Source: WGAL01 sp964570865 (GTDB lineage: Bacteria > Bacteroidota > Ignavibacteria > Ignavibacteriales > Melioribacteraceae). Taken from it: DNA of 49,329 nucleotides. The notes under the pieces are model-generated. The model saw only the letters and a list, made by a program, of their open reading frames with translations. It had not been told where the DNA came from and did not search any database. Position 1 is the stretch's first letter. The number at the start of each line of letters is the position of its first letter. The DNA is taken from assembly GCA_964570865.1 (NCBI GenBank), contig CAZMZM010000013.1, positions 1 to 49,329 of the forward strand, in the 5' to 3' direction. The position numbers were made by a program, and so were the translations under genes. This document shows positions 16,911 to 26,390 of this stretch, one piece after another.

Positions 16911-19393
16911 GCCGCTTTTCTCTTTTTTGCGTAATCTAAAAAAGGGGGAATAAGAATAAATAGCCATATTAAAACATTCCCTATCCAGACATAATTCATA
17001 CCGGCAAAATATGTTTCGGGATGAAAAACTAATTTCAGATTGTGTTTGCCGGCAGGAATTTCTACTCCGCGAATGATGAAGTCGGTTTCGTAAAGAGGAA
17101 CTTCTTTTCCGTCAACAACAGCTTTCCAACCTTGCGAATAGTATGAACCGGAAATTGCAACAAACTGTTGCGAATCTGTCGAGTAAGAAAAACTAAGCAT
17201 ATTGGGATTTTTTGCCGTCAGTTTTATATCTCCTTTGCCGCTGTATGTTTTATCCGCAAAATTCTTATTCAGCAGCAGAGCTTCAGATTCAGGAGAAAAA
17301 TCACTATTGTTCATAAAAAGTACAAGTGACTCGTTGGAGTCAAATGTTTTTGTAGATTCTACAAACCACGCTTTGGGTAAGGCTTGCCGGTTTTCGTACA
17401 TTACCTGTTTTCTCGATTTATCAAAAGCAACTGCAGTTAAGTTTGAGTCGGTCAATTCCGAATCGGTAATTATATACCTACCGCTGAGAAGATTAATTAC
17501 GTTCCAATTTAATCCGCCCGAACCTCTGCCGCTAAATAAAGCATGGTCGAATATGTCTTGAATTGCTTGAAGTTTAATAGCGCTGTAACCGCTGATGAGC
17601 GGGTAAAAATAAGCGTAGTGATTGCTTGTGAAATCACGACCGAGAACTAATGCGCGATAGTTGTCGTCGGCTTTAGTAAGAACTTTTGTTATCTGCGTCG
17701 GGGCAAAATCGCTGTTCTCAAGTCTGTCGGGATTCTGCAACGAAATCTGGTTGTAGGCGCGAATTGAAATTCCGCTTATTTCAAACACAGCAAGAACAAA
17801 AGTTGCAATAATAAAATAATCGGTACGTAACTTTTTGTAGAGGTAAGAAAAAATAACCGTTGAAAATAAAATTAAAATTATTAACAAACGAATTGTATCG
17901 CGCTGCATAAACTCCTTGCGGATTCCTTTTACAATGTTTAAAGTTTGTGCATCGTATCTGGAAAGTTCGGCAGAAGTGGCAAATGAAAAAGATGAGCTGA
18001 ACAGCAATACATAAAGTGCAATGGCTAAAAACACGCCAATAATTCCGCCAATTACCTTTATGTCCTTTAATGATGCTTCTTTTACGAAAGCTTTCAGTCC
18101 GAAACCGGATAAAATTAAAGTTGCAACAAAAGTTACATTAACCAGCATTGAGGGCGCTCTGAATTTGGAAAAGAATGGGAAGTAGTAGAAAAATAGTTTG
18201 TAAAGTGCAGGGAAATGACGTCCGAATGAAAGAAGAATTGAAAAAACAATAAAGATTGCCAAGCCAACTACAAATTCATCTTTCCGGTAATAATAAATTC
18301 CGAAGATTGCAAAAATAAATAGTATTGCTCCCATTGTTGCATAATTTCCGTTAAAGGGTTTATCTCCCCAGTATCCGGGTACTTCACGACCTTTTAGCCG
18401 GGGATATTTGTTTCCGTCATATTTTTCACTTTGCAAACCACCGGAAAAATGCGGGATGAAAAAATCCAATATTTCATCGGGTGAAAACGACCAGCGCGTA
18501 GCATAATCAAAACTAACTCCGCTCGATTTTTCAGCTGATTTGGCTTCCTTCCCAATGTTTAGCGGGTGTCCGCCGCGAGTAGAATATTTTGCGTATTCAT
18601 TTGTGGAAAGGAGCGGTTGGGCAGCAGTCATAATCGTTAAGATTAAAGCTGCGGTGAACATCAGAACAAGTTTCCCGAACTCTTTATATTTCTTATCGAT
18701 AAGAAGTTTGATTGTCGGGTAAGTATAGAGAAACACGAGAAGTAAAATTCCGTAAAACACAATCTGAAAATGGTGAGTACGGTTAAACATCGCAAAAGCA
18801 AAAGCAAAAAGTCCTGCGCCGAGAAGGTTTTTTTTATCGAACATGTAAGCAAAAGATAAAACAAACCAAGGCAAAATCATTATGGCTCTGAGTTTTGAAT
18901 TGTGTCCGGTACCTATTAATGCTTGCCAATCGGGCAGTAAAATAAATACAACGGCAACTGTTACGGCAAAGTACCACGGAATTTTTTTGTAACGTAGAAG
19001 TGCGTAGATGCCTAATCCACCGAGAAGCATGTACCAAAAGACCCAGTAAAATAATTTTCCCAAATATGAAATTGCAGTATCAAGTAAAACTATTTTTGGT
19101 GTAATCCGTTCGTAAATCGGTTCTCCGGCAAATATGTTGGGATTCCAAAGAACTTGTTCTCCCGTTTTTTCCTGCCATTCGTGCCAGACATGAGTTTGCC
19201 CGATAATTGAAAGATAATCGCTGCCGAGTGGCTGCACATTGTTTGTTTCGTAAGGAATGTAGTAAAGCAAAAGGGGGATTAGAATTAATAAAAATGCGAG
19301 AAGTTCTTTATAAAGTCGTGGAATTGTTTCCAAAAAGTTCCTATTTGTTTTTTCAACCTTTTTGTTGGCAACGTGTTTTTTTGATTTACTCAT
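16907..19393 (-). CDS. YfhO-like polytopic membrane protein
   Basis: An 828-residue membrane protein with about 12-14 transmembrane helices. It has the YfhO/GT-C-like plan: a first helix at residues 34-48, a large extracytoplasmic segment after it (NPNIFAGEPIYERITPK), more helices to about residue 560, a soluble beta-rich region (about 580-790), and a last helix near 800-818. The C-terminal pattern SGSYYSQGWKAVVDGKEV followed by LVFHPETYF is typical of the family. In Firmicutes, YfhO relatives glycosylate teichoic acids; in Gram-negatives the role is not established. A Lys-rich cytoplasmic N-terminus precedes the first helix. It ends 46 nt before the nonulosonate regulator but probably has its own promoter. 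Confidence 0.82.
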   Translation of the reverse strand: MSKSKKHVANKKVEKTNRNFLETIPRLYKELLAFLLILIPLLLYYIPYETNNVQPLGSDYLSIIGQTHVWHEWQEKTGEQVLWNPNIFAGEPIYERITPKIVLLDTAISYLGKLFYWVFWYMLLGGLGIYALLRYKKIPWYFAVTVAVVFILLPDWQALIGTGHNSKLRAIMILPWFVLSFAYMFDKKNLLGAGLFAFAFAMFNRTHHFQIVFYGILLLVFLYTYPTIKLLIDKKYKEFGKLVLMFTAALILTIMTAAQPLLSTNEYAKYSTRGGHPLNIGKEAKSAEKSSGVSFDYATRWSFSPDEILDFFIPHFSGGLQSEKYDGNKYPRLKGREVPGYWGDKPFNGNYATMGAILFIFAIFGIYYYRKDEFVVGLAIFIVFSILLSFGRHFPALYKLFFYYFPFFSKFRAPSMLVNVTFVATLILSGFGLKAFVKEASLKDIKVIGGIIGVFLAIALYVLLFSSSFSFATSAELSRYDAQTLNIVKGIRKEFMQRDTIRLLIILILFSTVIFSYLYKKLRTDYFIIATFVLAVFEISGISIRAYNQISLQNPDRLENSDFAPTQITKVLTKADDNYRALVLGRDFTSNHYAYFYPLISGYSAIKLQAIQDIFDHALFSGRGSGGLNWNVINLLSGRYIITDSELTDSNLTAVAFDKSRKQVMYENRQALPKAWFVESTKTFDSNESLVLFMNNSDFSPESEALLLNKNFADKTYSGKGDIKLTAKNPNMLSFSYSTDSQQFVAISGSYYSQGWKAVVDGKEVPLYETDFIIRGVEIPAGKHNLKLVFHPETYFAGMNYVWIGNVLIWLFILIPPFLDYAKKRKAA

Positions 19394-19509
19394 ACCGCAT
19401 CCGAAAAATTATTAATTGTAAAAATTATAAGATAAAAAGATAAGACTTTTAAACGAAATCACTTTAAGATTTTGAATATCTAACTCTGATATCGAAAGAA
19501 AAACAAACG

Positions 19510-22500
19510 CTAAAGTTCGGAGTTTTCAATCAAGCTTTCAACATCCTCATAAGTAAGTGTAATTAAATCTTCATCTGTTAAATCAAGAGAATTGGCTATT
19601 CGTTCTTCTTGGTAGCTGATTATCTTGAAGAGTACATTCTTCGCTGTTCGGGCGTTCCCGAAATTCTTATCTCGTTTTTCGTAGAGGCGTTCAAAAATTT
19701 CCAACAAAAGCTGTAACGCACCTTCGTCAAGTACATAGCCGTTTGCATTTGCAATGTTGTATGAAATTTCAAGAAGTTGACGTGGAGTGTAATCTTCAAA
19801 ATGTAGTTTTATCTGAAAACGTGATTGCAAACCTGGATTGGAACTAAGAAACTGTTTCATTTCTTCGGTATATCCGGCAACTATTACAGCAAACTTACCT
19901 TTGTAATCTTCCATTCTTTTTAGTAGGATGTCAATCGCTTCTTGCCCGAAATCATTGGCTCCGCGTGAAAGCGTGTAAGCTTCGTCAATAAACAGAGTAC
20001 CGCCAAGTGCTTGTTTGATTAAACTGTCAGCCTTTATTGCAGTTTGTCCCTGATAACCCGCAACAAGCGAAGAACGATCACATTCTACAAGATGACCTTT
20101 TTCCAGCAATCCCAACTCTTTAAAAATACTGCTCAATAATCTTGCTACAGTTGTTTTGCCGGTTCCCGGATTGCCTGTAAAAACAGAATGAAGCGAGCGC
20201 TCCATTACTTTTAGTCCTCGTTTTTCTCTCATCTTTGTAACTTTTAAGCTTTTCACCAACCGGTCAACTTCCGATTTTACATTGTCAAGTCCGGTAAGTG
20301 AATTAAGTTCATCTAAATATTGTTGGAGTTTTTCCGGATTTCCTTCAATTACAATTTTATCCCGTTTTTTCTTTTCCGAAATCTGAGGCAGTAAATCTTC
20401 AATAGTAATTTCATCGGTATTAAGCTCCTCTCTTTGTTCCGGAGTTAAATCCGCTATTCGAAGCAAATGCTGCTGTTGAGTTCTCTCCACAATATTGCGG
20501 ACGATTCTAACATTTCCGAAAGTTTTATCTCTGTTTCGGTAAAGTTCCATAAGATACATTCTTAGCTTTTTTTCAGCTTCTTCGGATAATCGAAGCTTCT
20601 TAGATTCAAACATTTTTTTCGCAACGTCAATTAATTCATCCGGCGTGTAATCCTCGAATTCAAATATTTTACTGAAGCGGGATTTCATTCCGGGATTACT
20701 TTCAATAAACTTGTTCATCTCATCTGTGTAACCTGCCGCAATTACAATAAACTTACCTTTGTCATCTTCCATTCTTTTCAGCAGAGTATCAATCGCTTCT
20801 TTTCCAAAGTCCTTTTCATCACCTGTTTTAACAAGGGCATATGCTTCGTCAATAAAAAGAGTCCCGCCCATAGCTTTGTTGATAATGTTGTTTGTCTTTT
20901 CCGCAGTTTGACCGACATATCCGGAGACTAAACCCTCTCTGTCGGTTTCAATCAGATGTCCCTTCTCCAAAATTCCAATGGCAGAAAAGATTCTTGAAAT
21001 TATTCGTGCAACAGTTGTTTTTCCCGTACCGGGATTCCCAAGAAAAAGAATATGATCAGAAAACTTACTCTTCAAATCCTCGCCCTGTTCCATGTAATAG
21101 CGGGCAAGCTTAATCATTTTGTTCACTTCTTCCTTAATGGAATTAAGTCCGTTAAGTTTATTAAGATCAGCTAACGCTTCTGTAAGTTCTTCTTCGTCAA
21201 TGCCGAGTTTAACATTTTTGGATTTGTTCTCAGTGAAAATATCTTCAATGTCTTCAACAGAAAATGTAGAATATTTTTCTTTTGAAATTCCTTTTAATTC
21301 TTCTTCCGGAAGTTTAAGTAATCGTTTACTTAAGTTTAATTTTGCTGATTCAAATATTTTTCGAACTTCACGGGCATTGCCAAAATTTTTATCACGTTTA
21401 CGGTAAAGCTCCAAAAACTTTTTCTGTAAAAGTTCTTTGGCTTTATCATCTAATCTGTAATCATTTTTTGTGAGCATTAATTCGAAAATCTTCATCATTT
21501 CATCCGGAGTGTAATCTTCAAAAACAAACTTATTGGTAAAGCGGGATTTTAACCCGGGATTAGCTTGTAAAAAAGTTTCCATCTCATCCGGATAACCGGC
21601 TGCGATTACAATAAATTCTCCTTTCTTGTCTTCCATCCGTTTCAGCAAAATATCAATTGCTTCCTGACCGAAATCTTTACCGCCAGGCTTGTAAAGTGTG
21701 TATGCTTCATCAATAAATAAAACGCCTCCGAGTGCTGATTCAATTGCCTGATCAGTCTTTTGAGCGGTTTGTCCGACATATTCTCCAACCAAAGCTGAAC
21801 GGTCAACTTCTACAACATGACCTTTTTCTAAAATACCCATGGCTTTAAATATTTGTCCCATCAAACGTGCAATTGTAGTTTTTCCTGTGCCGGGATTTCC
21901 GATAAAAAGGGAATGAACGTCTAAATCGCTGCTTGTCTTAAGTCCCAATTCTTCGCGTTGTTTTTGAAACTTTAAATAGTCAATCATCCCTTTTATGCCC
22001 GATTTTATTGACTCCAAACCGACAAATTCATCGAGTGCGGCTAATAATTCTTCGAGAGATTTTTCTTCGGGTTCAATAATTTTATTTTGGGGTTGATGAA
22101 AAGATTGCTTATTGTCTTCACTTTTGGCAGGTGTAGGTTTATCTACAATTGTTAAATCTTTTTCTCCGAGAATAAAGAAAGTTTCAGCTACTTTGAAATC
22201 GTCAAAATATAATTCCACTTTCCCTTGCCCCGGTGTCCATAGTTTTTCATCATTCTCAAGTTGTTGACTAAAAATCACAGAGTCCCAATCTTTTGAGCAA
22301 GGAATTTCAAAGAGATTTTCCGAAATAAGCAAATCATTTATATACCATGCTAATCTGCCTTCAATTAATGAATCTTCTATTCGAAAAAGTGGATTAGCAA
22401 AAATAATTTCAGCTGAAATCGGTCTGATTTTATTATAAGCAATAGATTTAAAATAGGGACCGATTCCTTTTTTGAAATCATGATTTTCCGGATCGAAAAT

Positions 22501-23412
22501 CTGAAGTTTGTAAACATCACCTTTTTCGTGAGGAAAGTAGAAGGAGTCGGTTCTAAGTTTTAATTTGGGTTTTTCGTTAACAACTTTGGCAGGTGAAATA
22601 TTCTCGCCGGTATCAAATAAAGTTTTAGAGATAGAAGCTTTTTTATCTGTTGCTCTTGCTTTAAGCAGTTTGTAAATTTTATCAAATCTTCTATTGCCTT
22701 TTAGTTCCTTCTTTAATTCCTCAGCCTTTTTGAATGCAGGTAGATATTGAAAAAGGAAATACATTGCTTCAAGTTCGGTTATTTTTGCAGTTTCGTGAAA
22801 TTTTTTCAGAGATTCATCGGATAAAATTTTACGAGAAAAATAGAGAGAAAACCAATACTCTTTGTACTTAATTGCATCGGCACATTTGCTGACAATTTCC
22901 TTTGCCTGTTCCTTATCTATTTTGCCGCCATTTGTTACGCGAGCGGCTTGAACGTATAATTTATATCGTTTCGGCAATGTCGGATTTTTAGTTTGATCGA
23001 GATTAAGCGCTAAAGAAATTTGCTCCAACGCTTCATCAAACTGACCGAGTCCGGCATAAGCTTTGGCTTTGTTTTCTAAGCTCCAAACAAAATATTTAAG
23101 ATATTCTTTCTGAGCTATTTCAAGATCGGAAATTGCACCTTCAAAAATACTCATCCTCATTAAGAGATAACCTCGATATAGATTGGAGATTAAAGAATCC
23201 TGGTTAAGTTCAACTGCGGTGTTTGCATATTCCATGGCGCCAACCGGATCACCGTTCTCGAGCAGAGACCAAGCGTAACATATTGCGGCTTTGCTGTCAT
23301 TCGGCCTTATGTTAATCAGCTTTTCGGCAATTGGTAATGCTAACCTGAAACGTCCGTTCCATAGATGGTCAAAAGCCTCGTTTAGCAGTTTGTAAAATTC
23401 ATCCTCAATCAA
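19510..23412 (-). CDS. TPR protein with three tandem CbbX/SpoVK-type AAA+ modules
   Basis: A 1300-residue cytoplasmic protein. Residues 1-250 are TPR-like helical repeats. About 285-420 is a beta-rich domain I do not recognise. Three full AAA+ modules follow. Walker A GNPGTGKTT lies at 505-513, 792-800 and 1080-1088. The pore-loop motif GY/EYxGQTA lies at 543-550, 830-837 and 1118-1125. Walker B with LFIDEAY lies at 565-571, 852-858 and 1140-1146. The arginine-finger region PG(L/M)xSRF lies at 619, 907 and 1193. Sensor 2, FGNxR, lies near 677, 966 and 1251. All three look catalytically intact. CbbX remodels Rubisco and EccA (TPR plus one such module) serves ESX secretion; neither system is nearby. 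The start is TTG with GAGAGA upstream. The gene is flanked by its own intergenic regions, so it is probably monocistronic. The target is unknown. Confidence 0.92.
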   Translation of the reverse strand: MIEDEFYKLLNEAFDHLWNGRFRLALPIAEKLINIRPNDSKAAICYAWSLLENGDPVGAMEYANTAVELNQDSLISNLYRGYLLMRMSIFEGAISDLEIAQKEYLKYFVWSLENKAKAYAGLGQFDEALEQISLALNLDQTKNPTLPKRYKLYVQAARVTNGGKIDKEQAKEIVSKCADAIKYKEYWFSLYFSRKILSDESLKKFHETAKITELEAMYFLFQYLPAFKKAEELKKELKGNRRFDKIYKLLKARATDKKASISKTLFDTGENISPAKVVNEKPKLKLRTDSFYFPHEKGDVYKLQIFDPENHDFKKGIGPYFKSIAYNKIRPISAEIIFANPLFRIEDSLIEGRLAWYINDLLISENLFEIPCSKDWDSVIFSQQLENDEKLWTPGQGKVELYFDDFKVAETFFILGEKDLTIVDKPTPAKSEDNKQSFHQPQNKIIEPEEKSLEELLAALDEFVGLESIKSGIKGMIDYLKFQKQREELGLKTSSDLDVHSLFIGNPGTGKTTIARLMGQIFKAMGILEKGHVVEVDRSALVGEYVGQTAQKTDQAIESALGGVLFIDEAYTLYKPGGKDFGQEAIDILLKRMEDKKGEFIVIAAGYPDEMETFLQANPGLKSRFTNKFVFEDYTPDEMMKIFELMLTKNDYRLDDKAKELLQKKFLELYRKRDKNFGNAREVRKIFESAKLNLSKRLLKLPEEELKGISKEKYSTFSVEDIEDIFTENKSKNVKLGIDEEELTEALADLNKLNGLNSIKEEVNKMIKLARYYMEQGEDLKSKFSDHILFLGNPGTGKTTVARIISRIFSAIGILEKGHLIETDREGLVSGYVGQTAEKTNNIINKAMGGTLFIDEAYALVKTGDEKDFGKEAIDTLLKRMEDDKGKFIVIAAGYTDEMNKFIESNPGMKSRFSKIFEFEDYTPDELIDVAKKMFESKKLRLSEEAEKKLRMYLMELYRNRDKTFGNVRIVRNIVERTQQQHLLRIADLTPEQREELNTDEITIEDLLPQISEKKKRDKIVIEGNPEKLQQYLDELNSLTGLDNVKSEVDRLVKSLKVTKMREKRGLKVMERSLHSVFTGNPGTGKTTVARLLSSIFKELGLLEKGHLVECDRSSLVAGYQGQTAIKADSLIKQALGGTLFIDEAYTLSRGANDFGQEAIDILLKRMEDYKGKFAVIVAGYTEEMKQFLSSNPGLQSRFQIKLHFEDYTPRQLLEISYNIANANGYVLDEGALQLLLEIFERLYEKRDKNFGNARTAKNVLFKIISYQEERIANSLDLTDEDLITLTYEDVESLIENSEL

Positions 23413-23525
23413 TCTGTCTCTCAGTAATTTGAAGTTAATTTGTAAAGATAAAAAATCTATTTAGTTTTTAATAATTTTAAAACTTTTTTCTGACATTCTC
23501 GTCCTACAAAGAAAATGAGATTATT

Positions 23526-24176
23526 ATGAAGAAATTACATAAAATATTTTTATTAATTTTACCTGCAGTTATTTTAAGCGGATGCGGATTTCACAAAGTA
23601 AGAGGAAACGGGGAACTGGTTTCCAAAAACGTATCCGTAACAGATTTTAATTCAATCGATGCATCCGGAGCTTTTAGGATAATTGTCGGCTTCGGTGAAA
23701 AACCTTCTGTTGAAATAATTACCGATTCCAATTTGATGAAATTTGTTGAAGTTAAAGTTAGGAATGAAAAACTTTTTTTATCCACACGTAAAAATCTTTC
23801 ACCTACAAAATCATTGACTGTAAAAGTAGTAACTTCTACTCTTTATTCTGTAGATTTATCCGGTGCAAACAATATGATTGTTAACGGAATTGATAGTGAA
23901 GTATTTGCCCTTGATATTAGCGGGGCAGCCGAAGCTAAGTTAATTGGCAGAGTTGATTTGTTTAAGGTCGATTTATCCGGCGCTGCTGATTTGGATGCGG
24001 AAAAACTGATTTCCAAAACTACTAAGATTCAAGTTTCCGGAGCGGCGAACGCAACCGTTAATGTTTCTAATGCATTATACGCCGATGTTACCGGTGCTGC
24101 CGACTTGGTTTATGTAGGTTCACCAATGATTATTCGGCAAAAAGTTTCAGGCGCCGGGTCGATTAGGAAAAAATAA
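23526..24176 (+). CDS. GIN-domain (DUF2807) lipoprotein
   Basis: A 216-residue lipoprotein: signal peptide with lipobox LSGC, Cys at residue 20, so anchored in the envelope. The mature protein is a head GIN domain. It has repeated beta-helix rungs marked by VDLSGA, LDISGA, VDLSGA, QVSGA and KVSGA at about 15-25 residue spacing. DUF2807 proteins are widespread in Bacteroidota and have been suggested to be adhesin heads, but no activity is proven. It is transcribed away from the triple-AAA gene, with a 113-nt divergent intergenic region. Confidence 0.88.
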   Translation: MKKLHKIFLLILPAVILSGCGFHKVRGNGELVSKNVSVTDFNSIDASGAFRIIVGFGEKPSVEIITDSNLMKFVEVKVRNEKLFLSTRKNLSPTKSLTVKVVTSTLYSVDLSGANNMIVNGIDSEVFALDISGAAEAKLIGRVDLFKVDLSGAADLDAEKLISKTTKIQVSGAANATVNVSNALYADVTGAADLVYVGSPMIIRQKVSGAGSIRKK

Positions 24177-24313
24177 ATTTGTCAGGTAGATTTTTTAGTT
24201 ATTCTAAGTTGATGATTCAAAGAATTGTTTTTCCAAGTTTCAAATTACTTTTGGTTTTATTTTCCTCTATGTATATTTCAATCTATTTTTAAATTATTCT
24301 GTTGGGAGACAAA

Positions 24314-24799
24314 ATGAATAAACCGCTTGTAAGTATTATTATGGGAAGCGATTCGGATTTGCCCATTATGAAAAAAGCAGCTGAATTTTTAGATACATTG
24401 GAAATTCCATACGAAGTGAAAATATTATCGGCTCATCGCACACCGGATGAACATTCGGAATTTTCAAAAACTGCGGAAAGTCGCGGAATTAAAGTAATTA
24501 TTGCCGGCGCCGGTGGAGCGGCACATCTTGCCGGAGTTACCGCGGCGAATACTATCTTACCGGTTATCGGAGTTCCAATCAGTTCAAAATTGGACGGGAT
24601 GGATTCTCTTTTGTCAATAGTGCAAATGCCTTCGGGTGTGCCGGTAGCAACCGTGGCAATAGACGGAGCAAAAAATGCGGGAATACTTGCCGCTGAAATT
24701 CTTGCAATTTCCGATGAAAGAATATCTACTAAATTGAAAAATTTTAAGAAGCAAATAGCAGAAGATTCGATAAAGAAAAACAAGAATATTAATTTTTGA
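24314..24799 (+). CDS. purE: N5-carboxyaminoimidazole ribonucleotide mutase
   Basis: Interconverts N5-CAIR and CAIR in de novo purine synthesis. 161 residues, normal for class I PurE. Motifs include MGSDSDLPIMKKA, SAHRTPD with the catalytic His, AGAGGAAHLAGV and a GVP-SKLDGMDSLLSIVQMP loop. The frame opens at a TTG at 24302, but the ATG at 24314 has GGGAG seven bases before it and gives the family N-terminus. purK is not beside it. The stop overlaps the next gene's start as TGATG. Confidence 0.95.
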   Translation: MNKPLVSIIMGSDSDLPIMKKAAEFLDTLEIPYEVKILSAHRTPDEHSEFSKTAESRGIKVIIAGAGGAAHLAGVTAANTILPVIGVPISSKLDGMDSLLSIVQMPSGVPVATVAIDGAKNAGILAAEILAISDERISTKLKNFKKQIAEDSIKKNKNINF

Positions 24800-26283
24800 T
24801 GAAGGGTAATAAAAAGTATTTCTTTAACGGAAAAATTATTGGAGTCGGTTCTGATTTTTTAACTTCTGACGCAATGATTATTGAAGGGAACAAGTTCCTT
24901 TTTTTCGGTGCTGAAGAAGAAGCTGTTAAGTTTGTTGATGGAAATACTAAAAGAGTAGATTTGCAAGGCAAAATTGTTACTCCTAAGTTTATTGATGCGC
25001 ATCTTCATTTGATAGAAGGCGGACTTTCGCTGACAAGATTGGATTTGTCCGGCGTAAAATCTAAATCCGAGTTTCAGGAAAAGCTCTACTGTTACTCCAA
25101 GAAAAATAGTGAAGGTTGGATTATTGGAGGAGGATGGTCCGAGAAAAATTTTCGTGGGCGGAATCCGGATAAAAGTTGGATTGACAAAGTTATTTCTAAA
25201 CGTCCGGTAGTATTGATTAGAATGGATTTTCATACGGCTTGGCTCAACTCTAAAGCATTGGAAATTGTTGGAATTACCAATAAATCGCAATCACCTGCCG
25301 GAGGTGAAATTGAATTTGTAAATGGCGAACCTACCGGAATTATTAAGGATGAAGCATTTTTCGGAATTAGAGGGAAGTTGCCGAAACCGTCAGTAAAAAC
25401 TAAATTGGAAGCGCTGCAACTTGGAATAGAGGAAGCAAAAAAGTATGGGGTTAGCGGAGTTCATGAGATGCTTTTCGATTTTGAGGATTTGGAGGTTTAC
25501 AAAAAGTATTGTGAAAAAGAGCCTGATAAAGATTTTATGATTTCAATATCCGTTCCGATTATGAAAACAGAGGAATTAAGCAAAATAGATTTAACCCTTT
25601 GTGATAATATTAAGATTGTCGGAGTAAAAGGATTTGCAGACGGCTCACTTGGTGCACAAACTGCTTGGTTTTTTGAATCTTACAAAAACAATCCTCAAAA
25701 TTTTGGTTTGGCTACCGCCGAGTTGGCATCAGGGGAACTTGAACGGAAAGCTATGTTTGCCGATAGATTAGGTTTACAAATTTCCGTTCATGCAATTGGA
25801 GATAGAGCGGTACACGAAGTGCTTAATTTATATGAGCGATTGCGTTTGCAGAACGGGCAATCAAATATTATGCACAGGGTTGAACATGCACAGCATGTAA
25901 ATTATTCCGATATAAAAAGATTTTCCGGTTTAGGTCTGATTGCTTCAATGCAGCCGTTTCATTTTTATTATGATAAAGAACCAATTGAAAATTTGTTGGG
26001 GAATCAGCGTTTGGCAGAAGCTTTTCCTGTAAAGGAACTTTTGGCAAGCAAAACTAAAGTGGTTTTCGGCACCGATTTCCCTGTTGTAGGATTGAATCCG
26101 ACGGACGGAATTAAAACAATTTCAGGCAAGTTTGAAAACAAGATTGGAAAGATCAAAACAATTTCAATTGACCAAGCAATTAAAGCTTATACTAAATCTT
26201 CATCCGAAGCTGCAAGATTCGGGAAAGGGTATTTTTCAGAAGGTGAGGAAGCGTCATTCAACGTTATTGAAGGTTTGAATTAA
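24799..26283 (+). CDS. YtcJ-like amidohydrolase
   Basis: A 494-residue metal-dependent hydrolase of the amidohydrolase superfamily, YtcJ/AepA group. Metal ligands are visible in DAHLHLIEGG, in SVHAIGDRAVHEV, in HRVEHAQH and in FGTDFPV. The small beta-sandwich is formed from both termini. The substrate is unknown; family members act on amides, formamides or cyclic ureides. The ATG overlaps the purE stop by one base (TGATG), so it is translated with purE. Whether it has any purine-related role is unproven. Confidence 0.88.
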   Translation: MKGNKKYFFNGKIIGVGSDFLTSDAMIIEGNKFLFFGAEEEAVKFVDGNTKRVDLQGKIVTPKFIDAHLHLIEGGLSLTRLDLSGVKSKSEFQEKLYCYSKKNSEGWIIGGGWSEKNFRGRNPDKSWIDKVISKRPVVLIRMDFHTAWLNSKALEIVGITNKSQSPAGGEIEFVNGEPTGIIKDEAFFGIRGKLPKPSVKTKLEALQLGIEEAKKYGVSGVHEMLFDFEDLEVYKKYCEKEPDKDFMISISVPIMKTEELSKIDLTLCDNIKIVGVKGFADGSLGAQTAWFFESYKNNPQNFGLATAELASGELERKAMFADRLGLQISVHAIGDRAVHEVLNLYERLRLQNGQSNIMHRVEHAQHVNYSDIKRFSGLGLIASMQPFHFYYDKEPIENLLGNQRLAEAFPVKELLASKTKVVFGTDFPVVGLNPTDGIKTISGKFENKIGKIKTISIDQAIKAYTKSSSEAARFGKGYFSEGEEASFNVIEGLN

Positions 26284-26390
26284 AAAAATATATTTTGATA
26301 TGGGTATAAAAAATATTTCTCTTCTTTTAGGGAGAGGAAATTAATAAATTTAAAATTAGAAATTTCTACAAATGATAAAGGAGATATAAA

